Below are positions 1 to 11,159 of a stretch of DNA of 64,000 nt, one piece after another. The DNA lies in contig NZ_CP120997.1 of the NCBI RefSeq assembly GCF_030719295.1, positions 5,777,501 through 5,841,500 on the forward strand, written 5' to 3'. Source of the stretch: Streptomyces sp. Mut1 (GTDB lineage Bacteria > Actinomycetota > Actinomycetes > Streptomycetales > Streptomycetaceae). Each line of letters opens with the position of its first letter. Position 1 is the stretch's first letter. Below the pieces are notes generated by a model. The model had not been told where the DNA came from, searched no databases, and worked only from the letters and a program-made list of their open reading frames with translations. The translations under genes and the position numbers were made by a program.

Positions 1-1
1 C

Positions 2-1024
2 GTGGCGTCGGGCGCCCGGCAACTGCTGGCCCACGTCGAGGTGTCGGTCGTGCGGGCGGAGCGGGAGCGGGCGGCGGCCGAGTCGTCGAAGGGGGAGCGT
101 GAGCGCGAGCTGGCGGCCGAGCGGCTGCGGGGGCGTGATCTCAAGGCGGAGCTGGACAAGCTGACGGACTCGGTGCACCGGGGTGAGGTGCTCGGCGCCG
201 AGAAGCGGCTGCGCGTGGAGCAGTTGGAGACGAAGGCGCTGGAGGAGCTGGGCGTGGAGCCGGCCGGGCTGGTGGCCGACTACGGGCCCGACCAGCCGGT
301 GCCGCCCTCGCCGGCCGCCGAGGGCGAGGAGCTGCCCGAGGATCCGGAGCATCCGCGCAACCTGCCGAGGCCGTTCGTCAGGGCCGAGCAGGAGAAGCGG
401 CTCAGGGCGGCCGAACGGGCGTATCAGCAACTCGGGAAGGTGAATCCGCTCGCCCTTGAGGAGTTCTCGGCGCTGGAGGAGCGGCACAAGTTCCTCTCCG
501 AGCAGCTGGAGGACCTGAAGAAGACCCGGGCCGATCTGATGCAGGTCGTCAAGGAGGTGGACGAGCGGGTCGAGCAGGTCTTCACCGAGGCCTACCGGGA
601 CACCGCCCGCGAGTTCGAGGGTGTCTTCTCGCGCCTCTTCCCGGGCGGTGAGGGGCGGCTGATCCTGACCGATCCGGACAACATGCTCGCGACCGGTGTG
701 GACGTCGAGGCACGCCCGCCGGGCAAGAAGGTCAAGCGGCTCTCCCTGCTGTCCGGCGGGGAAAGGTCCCTGACGGCAGTGGCGTTGCTGGTCTCGATCT
801 TCAAGGCGAGGCCGAGTCCGTTCTATGTGATGGACGAGGTCGAGGCGGCGCTGGACGACACCAATCTCCAGCGGCTGATCCGGATCATGGAGGAGCTCCA
901 GGAGAGCTCGCAGCTCATCGTGATCACGCACCAGAAGCGGACGATGGAGGTCGCCGACGCCCTGTACGGCGTCTCGATGCAGGGCGACGGCGTCTCGAAG
1001 GTGATCAGCCAGCGGCTCCGCTGA
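2..1024 (+). CDS. smc: Chromosome segregation protein Smc, C-terminal part (5' end outside the window)
   Basis: This is the last 340 residues of the condensin ATPase that organises and segregates the chromosome together with ScpA and ScpB. Visible parts are the end of a charged coiled coil (Glu/Arg/Lys-rich, about residues 1-190 of this fragment) and the C-terminal half of the ABC-type head: the signature LSGGE near residue 250, the Walker B stretch [13 protein letters not shown] near 275, and the downstream H-loop segment VITHQK. The reading frame is open at base 2, so the true start lies upstream. The next gene is a sugar permease on the same strand about 210 bases further on, with its own promoter, so smc is probably the end of its own transcription unit. 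Confidence 0.97.
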   Translation: MASGARQLLAHVEVSVVRAERERAAAESSKGERERELAAERLRGRDLKAELDKLTDSVHRGEVLGAEKRLRVEQLETKALEELGVEPAGLVADYGPDQPVPPSPAAEGEELPEDPEHPRNLPRPFVRAEQEKRLRAAERAYQQLGKVNPLALEEFSALEERHKFLSEQLEDLKKTRADLMQVVKEVDERVEQVFTEAYRDTAREFEGVFSRLFPGGEGRLILTDPDNMLATGVDVEARPPGKKVKRLSLLSGGERSLTAVALLVSIFKARPSPFYVMDEVEAALDDTNLQRLIRIMEELQESSQLIVITHQKRTMEVADALYGVSMQGDGVSKVISQRLR

Positions 1025-1099
1025 GCTTTGACGCGATCTTCAGGACTTCAACCTGACCTTTGGGGTACCAGGGGGTGGTTCCCGGCTCTTACCCCAGTG

Positions 1100-1127
1100 T
1101 TGACTTCAAAACTTGAAGACATAGTCT
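1100..1127 (+). promoter_or_regulatory. Candidate promoter with internal palindrome upstream of the sugar permease
   Basis: A -35-like TTGACT (1100-1105) and a -10-like TAGTCT (1122-1127) are 16 bases apart. The spacer holds the inverted repeat CTTCAA-AAC-TTGAAG (1104-1118), which overlaps the -35 element and is well placed for a repressor. CTTCA half-sites recur nearby (about 1038, 1048 and 1147). The regulator is not identifiable from sequence. Confidence 0.5.
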
Positions 1128-1234
1128 CTGCGACGTCTACTTTGCCTTCAAGTGGTAGCCGATAAGAAGTTATGTACCACTGGGAGGAGCTCACCCCCCA
1201 CGCCTGTCGTTGCGGCCAGGCACCAGGAGTTCAT

Positions 1235-2653
1235 GTGACCAGCACATCGCAGGGACCGGAGTCCGGAGCCAGGGCGGCCCACCCGGACCACCTCGGCCAT
1301 GTCATCTTCATCACCGCCGCGGCCGCTATGGGTGGCTTCCTCTTCGGCTACGACAGCTCCGTCATCAACGGCGCCGTCGAGGCGATCCGCCACCGGTACG
1401 ACATCGGCTCGGGCACCCTGGCCCAGGTCATCGCCATCGCCCTGATCGGGTGTGCGATCGGAGCCGCCACGGCCGGCCGCATCGCCGACCGCATCGGCCG
1501 CATCCGCTGCATGCAGATCGCCGCCGTCCTGTTCACCATCAGCGCCGTGGGCTCCGCGCTCCCGTTCGCGCTCTGGGACCTGGCGATGTGGCGCATCATC
1601 GGCGGCTTCGCGATCGGCATGGCCTCGGTGATCGGCCCCGCGTACATCGCCGAGGTCTCACCGCCCGCCTACCGCGGCCGGCTCGGCTCCTTCCAGCAGG
1701 CCGCGATCGTCATCGGCATCGCCATCTCCCAGCTGGTCAACTACGGCATCCTCCAGATCGCCGACGGCGACCAGCGCGGCAAGATCGGCGGGCTGGAGGC
1801 CTGGCAGTGGATGCTCGGCGTGATGGTCGTGCCCGCGATCCTCTACGGGCTGCTCTCGTTCGCGATCCCCGAGTCGCCGCGCTTCCTGCTCTCCATCGGC
1901 AAGCGGGAGCGGGCCCGGAAGATCCTCGAAGAGGTCGAGGGCGAGAACGTCGACCTCGACGCGCGCGTCGAGGAGATCGAGACCGCGATGCGCCGCGAGC
2001 ACAAGTCCAGCTTCAGGGACCTGCTCGGCAGCCGCTTCGGCTTCCTGCCCATCGTCTGGGTCGGCATCGGCCTCTCGGTGTTCCAGCAGCTCGTCGGCAT
2101 CAACGTGGCCTTCTACTACTCGGCGACGCTGTGGCAGTCCGTCGGTATCGACCCGACCGACTCGTTCTTCTACTCGTTCACCACGTCGATCATCAACATC
2201 ATCGGCACCGTCATCGCGATGATCCTGGTGGACCGGGTCGGCCGCCGCCCGCTCGCCCTCGTCGGCTCCTGCGGCATGGCCGTGGCCCTGGCCTTCGAGG
2301 CGTGGGCCTTCTCCGCCGACCTGGTCGACGGCAAGCTCCCCACCACCCAGGGCACGGTCGCACTCATCGCCGCCCACGTCTTCGTGCTCTTCTTCGCCCT
2401 GTCGTGGGGTGTCATCGTCTGGGTCTTCCTCGGCGAGATGTTCCCCAACCGCATCCGCGCCGCCGCGCTCGGCGTCGCCGCGTCCGCGCAGTGGATCGCC
2501 AACTGGGCGATCACCGCGAGCTTCCCGAGCCTCGCCGACTGGAACCTGTCGGGCACGTACATCATCTACGCCTGCTTCGCCACGCTCTCGATCCCCTTCG
2601 TCATCAAGTTCGTCAAGGAGACCAAGGGCAAGGCGCTGGAGGAGATGGGCTAA
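1235..2653 (+). CDS. glcP: MFS sugar permease, GlcP-type glucose/proton symporter
   Basis: A 12-helix major facilitator of the sugar porter family. In Streptomyces the gene at this position next to smc is the main glucose permease GlcP, and sugar uptake feeds cytosolic glucokinase. Family hallmarks seen are GGFLFGYDSS in helix 1, the loop motif PESPRFLL near mid-protein, FQQLVGINVAFYYS in helix 7 and DRVGRRP after helix 8. The GTG at 1235 was chosen because CAGGAG lies six bases upstream and the product then starts just before the first helix. The in-frame ATG at 1172 would add 21 poorly conserved residues. A perfect hairpin follows the stop. The 472-residue length is normal for the family. 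Confidence 0.85.
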   Translation: MTSTSQGPESGARAAHPDHLGHVIFITAAAAMGGFLFGYDSSVINGAVEAIRHRYDIGSGTLAQVIAIALIGCAIGAATAGRIADRIGRIRCMQIAAVLFTISAVGSALPFALWDLAMWRIIGGFAIGMASVIGPAYIAEVSPPAYRGRLGSFQQAAIVIGIAISQLVNYGILQIADGDQRGKIGGLEAWQWMLGVMVVPAILYGLLSFAIPESPRFLLSIGKRERARKILEEVEGENVDLDARVEEIETAMRREHKSSFRDLLGSRFGFLPIVWVGIGLSVFQQLVGINVAFYYSATLWQSVGIDPTDSFFYSFTTSIINIIGTVIAMILVDRVGRRPLALVGSCGMAVALAFEAWAFSADLVDGKLPTTQGTVALIAAHVFVLFFALSWGVIVWVFLGEMFPNRIRAAALGVAASAQWIANWAITASFPSLADWNLSGTYIIYACFATLSIPFVIKFVKETKGKALEEMG

Positions 2654-2678
2654 GACCCCGCTGCCCCCTCCTCGAAAC

Positions 2679-2716
2679 CGTACGGCCCCGCGCGCGTCCG
2701 CGAGCGGGGCCGTACG
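2679..2716. terminator. Bidirectional hairpin terminator
   Basis: CGTACGGCCCCG (2679-2690) is perfectly complementary to CGGGGCCGTACG (2705-2716), giving a 12-bp stem. It lies between the permease stop and the stop of the convergent oxidoreductase, so it can serve both. Confidence 0.75.
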
Positions 2717-2720
2717 CGGT

Positions 2721-3686
2721 TCACCCGCCGACCGCCCCGCAGAACAGCCGCAGGCTCCGCCAACCCTCCTCCACCGGCATCCCGCCGCACAGCGGATGCA
2801 GCACCAGGCTGTCGAGTTCACCGGCCAGCCGCGCGCACACCTTCGGGGTGACGACCCGGTAGACGCCCTCGTCCCGCAGCTGGGCCACCGTCGTCGCCGC
2901 CGAGCGCACGGCCGAGCGGATCCCGGCGGACTGCCAGGAGGCGTACGTACGCGCCTCGTGCAGGAAATGCTCCCCGTACGCGGCCCACGTGCGGTCCGGG
3001 TCTTCGGCCACATGCAGCAGCGGCGTCTCGGCCGACGGCATCATGCAGAACCCCTCCGTCCCGTGCACCGCGCGCTGCTCGTGGTAGTACGCCTCCAGCT
3101 CCGGCAGATGCGCGCTCGGGAACAGCGGCAGCCCCAGCCTGGCCGCCCGCCGCGCCGCCGCCCGCGAGCTGCCGCCCACCAGCAGCAGCGGATGCGGACG
3201 GGTGAACGGGCGCGGGGTGACCGTCACCGTGCGGCCCCGGAACTCGAAGGGCTCCCCGCTCCACGCCGTCAGCAGCGTCTCCAGCAGCTCGTCCTGGAGC
3301 CGGCCGCGCCCCGCCCATTCGACGCCCGCCCGCTCGTACTCCTCGCGCCGGTAACCGATCCCCACCACCGTGGCCAGCCGGCCCGCGCTCAGCAGATCGA
3401 GCACCGCGATGTCCTCGGCCAGCCGCAGCGGGTCGTGCAGCGGGCCGATGACCGCCGAGACGGTCACCGCGATCCGGCGCGTCGCGCCGAACACGGCCGC
3501 CGCGAGGACGAAGGGGGAGGGCAGCCAGGAGTTCGCGGCCCCGTGGTGCTCCTCGGTCTGGACGGTGTCCACACCGTGCGCGTCGGCGTACGCGGCCATC
3601 TCCAGGGCCGCGCGGTACCGGGCCGAGAGGGCGGCGGGCGTGGCGCCCGGAGCGACGAGGTTGAACCGTACGACGGTGAAGGCCAT
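2721..3686 (-). CDS. LLM-class (luciferase-like) flavin-dependent oxidoreductase
   Basis: A 321-residue member of the bacterial luciferase-like monooxygenase family, TIM-barrel enzymes that use F420 or FMN. Features seen are the opening strand FTVVRFNLVAPG, the early TEEHHG stretch, AVIGPLHDPLRLAEDIAVLDLLSAGR, which is the classic cofactor-binding region, and PHPLLLVGGSSRAAARRAARLG. The substrate cannot be told from sequence. The ATG at 3686 is preceded by a GAAGGGGA ribosome site. It is convergent with the sugar permease, and the NCS1 permease upstream on the same strand ends about 58 bases before it, so the two could be co-transcribed. Confidence 0.8.
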   Translation of the reverse strand: MAFTVVRFNLVAPGATPAALSARYRAALEMAAYADAHGVDTVQTEEHHGAANSWLPSPFVLAAAVFGATRRIAVTVSAVIGPLHDPLRLAEDIAVLDLLSAGRLATVVGIGYRREEYERAGVEWAGRGRLQDELLETLLTAWSGEPFEFRGRTVTVTPRPFTRPHPLLLVGGSSRAAARRAARLGLPLFPSAHLPELEAYYHEQRAVHGTEGFCMMPSAETPLLHVAEDPDRTWAAYGEHFLHEARTYASWQSAGIRSAVRSAATTVAQLRDEGVYRVVTPKVCARLAGELDSLVLHPLCGGMPVEEGWRSLRLFCGAVGG

Positions 3687-3743
3687 GACGCGGGTCCCCT
3701 TCGGGCGGGCCGGGACGGGGCCGCGACCATAACTGACGGGGCG

Positions 3744-5138
3744 TCAAATGTGGAGGGGTGCGGCCGCCCCGCGGCCCCGCCCCGGACGCGGCAGCGCCGC
3801 GTACAGACCGCCGGAGACGAGGACCGTGACCGCCCAGCCCAGGCCGCTGCGCCCCGGCCAGGTCCCGGCGAGCGGGCCGGTGAACCACTCCACGCCCGTG
3901 AAGAGCAGCCCCACCGCCAGACCGGCCGCCCAGGCCGCGACGGCGGTCCAGGCGACGCCGCCCGTGTACCAGTAGGCACTGGCGGGAGTGGTGTCCATGA
4001 GCGCCACCGGATCGTAGGAACGGCCGCGCAGCATGTCCGTCGCGAAGACCCCGATCCAGGCCGAGAACGTCACCGCGAGCAGATTCAGGAAGGAGACGAA
4101 CGACTCGATGAAACTGCTCGCCACCATCATCAGGAGCGCCCCCAGGAACAGGCTGATCGCCGCGTTCACCCCGACGGCCCAGGCGCGCGGGAGCGAGAAC
4201 CCGAGGGTCTGCGCGGTGAATCCGGCCGAGTACATCGACATCGCGTTGATGAGCACCATGCCGGTGATGGTGACGATCAGATACGGAACGGAGAGCCAGG
4301 TCGGCAGCAGCGCGCCGATGAAGGAGACCGGGTCACCGGTCACGGCCAGGGCCGGCGTCGCCTCCGCCATCACCGCGCCCATCAGCACCATCGGCAGCAG
4401 CACCACGGCCGCCCCGCCCACGGTGAACGCGACCAGGGCCGGGCCCGGGGCGGTGCGCGGCAGATAGCGGGTGAAGTCCGGTCCGGACGGGGCCCAGCTG
4501 ATCCCGCCGGCCGTCAGGATCCCGATGCCCGCGATCACCATCGACGCCGGACCGGGCGGCCGGTCCAGCACCAGCCGCCAGGGCGCCGTGACCGCCAGAT
4601 GCCCCAGCACCAGGACGCTGAAGGCGCCGAAGAGGTACGCCGACCAGATGCAGCAGACCCGCAGCGCCCGCAGCCCCAGCCCCGACAGCAGGAAGCTGCC
4701 GGCGACGAAGGCGAGCAGCGTCCCCATGATGAGCGCGGGCGTGGTCCGTACGCCGAACAGCACATCGCCCACGGTCAGCAGGGCGTACGCCCCGGTGACC
4801 GCGTTCATCGTCTCCCAGCCCCACCGCGCGACCCAGATCAGCGCCCCCGGCGCCAGGTTGCCGCGCTGGCCGAAGACCGCCCGGGACAGCGCCATGCCGG
4901 GGGCGCCGCCGCGCTTCCCCGCCACCGAGACGAAGCCCACCAGGCCGAACGAGACGAGCGGCGCGGTGACCGCCACGACCAGCACCTGCCAGAAGCTCAG
5001 CCGGTTGAGCACGACGAGCCCCGCGCCGACGGTGAGCAGCAGCACCGTCATGTTCGCCGCGGCCCAGGTGGGGAAGAGGGCACGGACCCGGCCGGTGCGC
5101 TCCTCGTCGGGCACGGGGTCCAGGCCACGGGTCTCCAC
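3744..5138 (-). CDS. NCS1-family cytosine/purine/hydantoin permease
   Basis: A roughly 464-residue membrane protein with about 12 hydrophobic segments and NCS1 features: a short cytosolic N-terminus, then FPTWAAANMTVLLLTVGAG, the segment GKRGGAPGMALSRAVFGQRG, a Trp-rich WVARWGWETMNAV segment and ISWAPSGPDFTRYLPR. Family members import nucleobases or related compounds by sodium or proton symport. The exact substrate is not predicted. The start is uncertain. GTG at 5138 is preferred, but the best ribosome site (GGAAAGG) sits 13 bases away and would fit a CTG two codons upstream better. The gene is divergent from ftsY across about 125 bases. Confidence 0.8.
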   Translation of the reverse strand: METRGLDPVPDEERTGRVRALFPTWAAANMTVLLLTVGAGLVVLNRLSFWQVLVVAVTAPLVSFGLVGFVSVAGKRGGAPGMALSRAVFGQRGNLAPGALIWVARWGWETMNAVTGAYALLTVGDVLFGVRTTPALIMGTLLAFVAGSFLLSGLGLRALRVCCIWSAYLFGAFSVLVLGHLAVTAPWRLVLDRPPGPASMVIAGIGILTAGGISWAPSGPDFTRYLPRTAPGPALVAFTVGGAAVVLLPMVLMGAVMAEATPALAVTGDPVSFIGALLPTWLSVPYLIVTITGMVLINAMSMYSAGFTAQTLGFSLPRAWAVGVNAAISLFLGALLMMVASSFIESFVSFLNLLAVTFSAWIGVFATDMLRGRSYDPVALMDTTPASAYWYTGGVAWTAVAAWAAGLAVGLLFTGVEWFTGPLAGTWPGRSGLGWAVTVLVSGGLYAALPRPGRGRGAAAPLHI

Positions 5139-5262
5139 GGCCAGGATCGTACCTTTCCGGCATACAGTGCATAACGAATGCGGGGGCGCGCGCCCCTCCG
5201 GCTCTGCGCCGGACCCCACCCTTCCCCGATTGCCGGGCCGGGTGACTGATACTGGGTGGGTT

Positions 5263-6462
5263 ATGGAATTCGTCATCCTTGCTGTAGTCATCGCCCTGGT
5301 CGCGGTCGGCGTGATCAGCGGGCTCGTGGTCAGCAGCCGCAAGAAGAAGCAGCTGCCCCCGGCACCGTCGAGCACGCCGACCATCACTCCTCCCGCCGAG
5401 CCCCATGTCGGCGAGGAGGCCGAAACGCCGCGCGAGGAATCGCGCCGCACCATCGAGGAGGCCGGAGCCCCGCCCGCCGAGGCCGCCCCCGAGACCGCCG
5501 GACCGGAGGCGCCCGCCGCCCCCGCGCTCGACGTCCCCGAGCCCACCGCCGGACGGCTCGTACGGCTGCGGGCCCGCCTCGCCCGCTCGCAGAACACCCT
5601 CGGCAAGGGGCTGCTCGCGCTCCTGTCCCGGGACAACCTCGACGAGGACACCTGGGAGGAGATCGAGGACACCCTCCTCACCGCCGACGTCGGCGTCGCC
5701 CCCACCCAGGAACTGGTGGAACGGCTCCGCGAGCGCGTCCGCGTGCTCGGCACCCGTACCCCCGAGGAGCTGCGCGCCCTGCTGCGCGAGGAGCTGCTCA
5801 CGCTGCTCGGCACCGACTTCGACCGCGCCGTCAAGACGGAGGGCGGTCTGGAGACCCCCGGCGTCGTGATGGTCGTCGGGGTCAACGGCACCGGCAAGAC
5901 CACCACCACCGGCAAGCTGGCCCGGGTGCTCGTCGCCGACGGCCGCAGCGTCGTGCTCGGCGCGGCCGACACCTTCCGCGCCGCCGCCGCCGACCAGCTC
6001 CAGACCTGGGGCGAGCGCGTCGGGGCCCGCACCGTACGCGGACCCGAGGGCGGCGACCCGGCGTCCATCGCCTTCGACGCCGTCAAGGAGGGCATCGCCG
6101 AGGGCGCCGACGTCGTGCTCATCGACACCGCGGGCCGGCTGCACACCAAGACCGGCCTGATGGACGAGCTGGGCAAGGTCAAGCGGGTCGTGGAGAAGCA
6201 CGGCCCGCTGGACGAGATCCTGCTCGTCCTCGACGCCACCACCGGGCAGAACGGTCTGGTGCAGGCGCGGGTCTTCGCCGAGGTCGTCGCCATCACCGGC
6301 ATCGTCCTCACCAAGCTCGACGGCACCGCCAAGGGCGGCATCGTCATCGCCGTCCAGCGCGAGCTGGGCGTACCGGTCAAGCTCGTCGGACTCGGCGAGG
6401 GGCCGGACGACCTCGCTCCGTTCGAGCCGGAGGCGTTCGTGGACGCCCTGATCGGGGACTGA
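5263..6462 (+). CDS. ftsY: Signal recognition particle receptor FtsY
   Basis: The SRP receptor GTPase, which docks Ffh-ribosome complexes at the membrane for co-translational insertion. The 399 residues comprise an N-terminal membrane segment (about 2-25, followed by SRKKK), an acidic Ala/Pro/Glu-rich A domain (about 35-95), and the NG domain with G1 GVNGTGKTTTTGKL near 205, DTAGR near 287 and TKLDGTAKGG near 349. ATG at 5263 was chosen because it places the membrane anchor at the very N-terminus. The leader is unusual: a GATACT -10-like box lies only ten bases before the ATG, so the transcript may be almost leaderless, although GGGTGGG just before the ATG could act as a ribosome site. Confidence 0.96.
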   Translation: MEFVILAVVIALVAVGVISGLVVSSRKKKQLPPAPSSTPTITPPAEPHVGEEAETPREESRRTIEEAGAPPAEAAPETAGPEAPAAPALDVPEPTAGRLVRLRARLARSQNTLGKGLLALLSRDNLDEDTWEEIEDTLLTADVGVAPTQELVERLRERVRVLGTRTPEELRALLREELLTLLGTDFDRAVKTEGGLETPGVVMVVGVNGTGKTTTTGKLARVLVADGRSVVLGAADTFRAAAADQLQTWGERVGARTVRGPEGGDPASIAFDAVKEGIAEGADVVLIDTAGRLHTKTGLMDELGKVKRVVEKHGPLDEILLVLDATTGQNGLVQARVFAEVVAITGIVLTKLDGTAKGGIVIAVQRELGVPVKLVGLGEGPDDLAPFEPEAFVDALIGD

Positions 6463-6479
6463 CCCGGCCGGGCACGGCG

Positions 6480-6520
6480 CACGGAGCCCGGCCGCACACG
6501 CCGTGCGGCCGGGCTCCGTG
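6480..6520. terminator. Strong bidirectional terminator hairpin
   Basis: A perfect 18-bp stem (6480-6497 with 6503-6520) and a five-base loop lie between the ftsY stop and the stop of the convergent gene at 6538. Confidence 0.85.
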
Positions 6521-6537
6521 CTGTGGTCGCACCCCGC

Positions 6538-7197
6538 TCAGGCGCAGGGGGCCGTCCAGCGGTGGCAGAGGTAGGCCAGCGTGCCGAGCAGCAGCCGGGC
6601 CTCGGGCGGCCGGGCACTGTCCGGTCCGGGCGGCCGCAGCCAGCGCACCGGCCCGAGGCCGCCCCGGTCCGAGGGCGGCGCGGTGATGTGGCTGCCGGGG
6701 CCGAGCGCCCGCAGGTCGAGCCCCGCGTCGTCCCAGCCCATCCGGTACAGCAGCCCGGGAAGCTCGTCGGCGGCGCCCGGCGCGACGAAGAACTGCGCGC
6801 GTCCCTGCGGGGTCACCGCGACCGGGCCCAGCGGCAGGCCCATCCGCTCCATCCGCACCAGGGCCCGGCGCCCGGCCGCCTCCGCCACGTCGAGCACGTC
6901 GAAGCTGCGGCCCACCGGGAGCAGCATCGAGGCGCCCGGCACCTCGGCCCAGGCGCGCGCCGCCGCGTCCAGCGTCGTCCCGGCCGGCACCTCGGGCGCG
7001 AAGTCCAGCGGATGCGCGCCGGGGGCGGCGCAGCCGGTGTCCCCGCACGAGCAGGCGCCGTCCGCGGCGCGGGCACCCGGCACGACGGCCCAGCCCCACA
7101 GGCCGGTGTACTCCGCCACCGCGGTGCCGCCGACGGCACGGCCGCGGCGCCGCGCTCCGGTTCGCATTTCGCGGATGCCGCCGATCGTGAAGCCCAT
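6538..7197 (-). CDS. Small bifunctional DNA primase/polymerase-like protein
   Basis: A conserved Streptomyces-type protein of 219 residues that resembles the N-terminal Prim-Pol domain found in replication proteins of plasmids and phages, here standing alone. It shows the early cysteine cluster CSCGDTGC followed by GAHPLD, a central DVLDVAE strand, QFFVAPG, then SHITAPPSDRGG and a RWLRPP element. I could not place the catalytic acidic pair with confidence, so activity is unproven and it may be a degenerate regulatory relative. It sits between ftsY and nsdA, convergent with the former and divergent from the latter. A second shorter protein of the same look is at 61980-62438. Confidence 0.65.
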   Translation of the reverse strand: MGFTIGGIREMRTGARRRGRAVGGTAVAEYTGLWGWAVVPGARAADGACSCGDTGCAAPGAHPLDFAPEVPAGTTLDAAARAWAEVPGASMLLPVGRSFDVLDVAEAAGRRALVRMERMGLPLGPVAVTPQGRAQFFVAPGAADELPGLLYRMGWDDAGLDLRALGPGSHITAPPSDRGGLGPVRWLRPPGPDSARPPEARLLLGTLAYLCHRWTAPCA

Positions 7198-7559
7198 GCC
7201 CCCTCCAACGGGTCCAACTCGCCGGTGGTTACGAACGGGGAGCGCACAACCGCCCGCGCGCCCCCGGACGCATCCCTGCGCCTCCTGCTGATCGCCCTGT
7301 CAAGTGAATCGCGCCCCGTGCGGGTGGCGTTCAGTCGAAGGGGTGGCGAATGGTGGCGATTGTGCAAAGGCGGTCGCCGGGCCCGTGATCGTAGGATTAC
7401 CGTCGGTACACGAACCATGGAAGTATGTGCGCCCACGGGTATGCCGGAGGCAACCCGATTTCCTGTTCGATCGGGTGCAACGCCCGTACGGGCACAATGA
7501 GTTCGGGGCATTCTGATAGTGCTTCGCGCGACAGTATTCGGCGGGATGGGGGCGTTCCA

Positions 7560-9035
7560 GTGAGTGGCAGCGGCGCAGGCGATTCGAATGCCGGTAAGCG
7601 CCCGAATGGGCAGTTGGGGTCGTGGTTCGTACGCAGTGGCTGGTCGAAGGGTGAGCTGGCGCGGCAGGTGAACCGCAGGGCGCGGCAGATGGGCGCCCAC
7701 CACATCAGCACCGACACCTCCCGGGTGCGGCGCTGGCTCGACGGCGAGCAGCCGCGCGAGCCGATCCCGCGCATCCTGTCCGAGCTGTTCTCGGAGCGCT
7801 TCGGCAGCGTCGTCGCCGTCGAGGACCTGGGGCTGCGCACGCCGCACCAGGCACCCTCCGTGGCCGGGGTGGACCTGCCCTGGGCGGGCCCGCAGACCGT
7901 CGCCCTGCTCAGCGAGTTCTCGCGCAGCGACCTGATGCTCGCCCGCCGGGGCTTCCTCGGCAGCTCCCTCACCCTCGCCGCGGGCCCCGCGCTCGTCGAG
8001 CCGATGCAGCGCTGGCTGGTGCCGGTCGCCTCCGCCGCGCCGGCCGAGCCGGAGCCCGCCGGCGCCTCCCGCCGCCCGTCCCGGCTCTCCGGGCCCGAGC
8101 TGGACCTGCTGGAGTCGACCACCGCGATGTTCCGCCAGTGGGACGCGCAGTGCGGCGGCGGGCTGCGCCGCAAGGCCGTCGTCGGCCAGCTCCACGAGGT
8201 CACCGACCTGCTCCAGGAGCCGCAGCCGGCCGCCACCGCCAGGCGCCTGTTCCGGTGCGCGGCCGAACTGGCCGAGCTGGCCGGCTGGATGAGCTACGAC
8301 GTCGGCCTCCAGCCCACCGCGCAGAAGTACTTCGTGCTCGCCCTGCACGCCTCCAAGGAGGCCGGCGACAAGCCGCTCGGCTCGTACGTCCTGTCCAGCA
8401 TGAGCCGGCAGATGATCCACCTCGGCCGCCCGGACGACGCCCTGGAGCTGATCCACCTCGCCCAGTACGGCAGCCGGGACTGCGCGACGCCGCGCACCCA
8501 GGCCATGCTGTACGCGATGGAGGCCCGCGCCTACGCCAACATGGGCCAGCCCAGCAAGTGCAAGCGGGCCGTCCGCATGGCCGAGGACACCTTCCTCGAC
8601 GCCGGCATCGACGGCGAGCCCGAGCCCGACTGGATCCGCTTCTTCTCCGAGGCCGAGCTGAACGGCGAGAACTCGCACTCCTTCCGCGACCTGGCCTACG
8701 TGGCGGGCCGCAGTCCCACCTACGCCTCGCTCGCCGAGCCCGTCATGCAGCGGGCCGTCCAGCTCTTCGGCGAGGACGACGAGCACCAGCGTTCGTACGC
8801 GCTCAATCTGATCGGCCTCGCCACCGTGCACCTCCTCAAGGGCGAGCCCGAGGAGTCCACCGCGCCGGCCGAGAAGGCGCTGCGCGTCGCCAGGAAGGTC
8901 CGCTCCGAGCGCGTCAACACGCGGCTCCGCAAGACCGTCGACACCGCCGCCAGGGACTTCGGGGACGTGCCCGAGGTCGCCCGGCTCACCGAACTCCTCA
9001 TCGAACAACTGCCCGAAACCGTGGAAGCCGTCTAG
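7560..9035 (+). CDS. nsdA: Negative regulator of differentiation NsdA (TPR-like protein)
   Basis: The gene between the primase-like protein and amtB in Streptomyces is nsdA, a negative regulator of sporulation and antibiotic production in S. coelicolor. The product is cytosolic, with an N-terminal helix-turn-helix-like region (WSKGELARQVNRRAR, then DTSRVRRWLDG) and a long alpha-helical part rich in Ala, Leu and Glu that reads like degenerate TPR repeats (about residues 200-480). The start is ambiguous. GTG at 7560 follows a purine-rich GGGATGGGGG, and ATG at 7497 would add 21 residues. The approximate molecular role is regulatory; partners are not known from sequence. Confidence 0.8.
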   Translation: MSGSGAGDSNAGKRPNGQLGSWFVRSGWSKGELARQVNRRARQMGAHHISTDTSRVRRWLDGEQPREPIPRILSELFSERFGSVVAVEDLGLRTPHQAPSVAGVDLPWAGPQTVALLSEFSRSDLMLARRGFLGSSLTLAAGPALVEPMQRWLVPVASAAPAEPEPAGASRRPSRLSGPELDLLESTTAMFRQWDAQCGGGLRRKAVVGQLHEVTDLLQEPQPAATARRLFRCAAELAELAGWMSYDVGLQPTAQKYFVLALHASKEAGDKPLGSYVLSSMSRQMIHLGRPDDALELIHLAQYGSRDCATPRTQAMLYAMEARAYANMGQPSKCKRAVRMAEDTFLDAGIDGEPEPDWIRFFSEAELNGENSHSFRDLAYVAGRSPTYASLAEPVMQRAVQLFGEDDEHQRSYALNLIGLATVHLLKGEPEESTAPAEKALRVARKVRSERVNTRLRKTVDTAARDFGDVPEVARLTELLIEQLPETVEAV

Positions 9036-9248
9036 CGCGACCACGGAGAGGCTCCTCAGACCCCGGCCACGACGATCACCCCGCACAGACCGACTTCGGC
9101 TCCCCCCATTGCCAGGTCAACGGGTGATCGCCGTGGCCGGTTCGTGTGGTCGTTCCCCCGCCGGAGCGTCGTAACCGCACCGTATGCGGCCCGAGCCGCA
9201 GAGTGGGCGCGAGCGTGGGCACGGCGCGGGCGGTTCATGGGGACGTAA

Positions 9249-11108
<1,860 letters not shown>

Positions 11109-11159
11109 CCGGCCCGGTCCACCGATTTCGTACCGTCGCGCACACGGAAGGGCAGCTGG

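Noticed and set aside
2409..5174. Long plus-strand open frame opposite the oxidoreductase and NCS1 permease genes
   Set aside because: It is extremely rich in Arg/Gly/His/Gln without any domain, as expected for the antisense of GC-rich coding DNA; the minus-strand genes explain the region.
4333..6201. Minus-strand open frame of about 620 codons through the ftsY region
   Set aside because: Low-complexity Gly/Ala/Arg sequence that runs antisense to ftsY; ftsY is certain.
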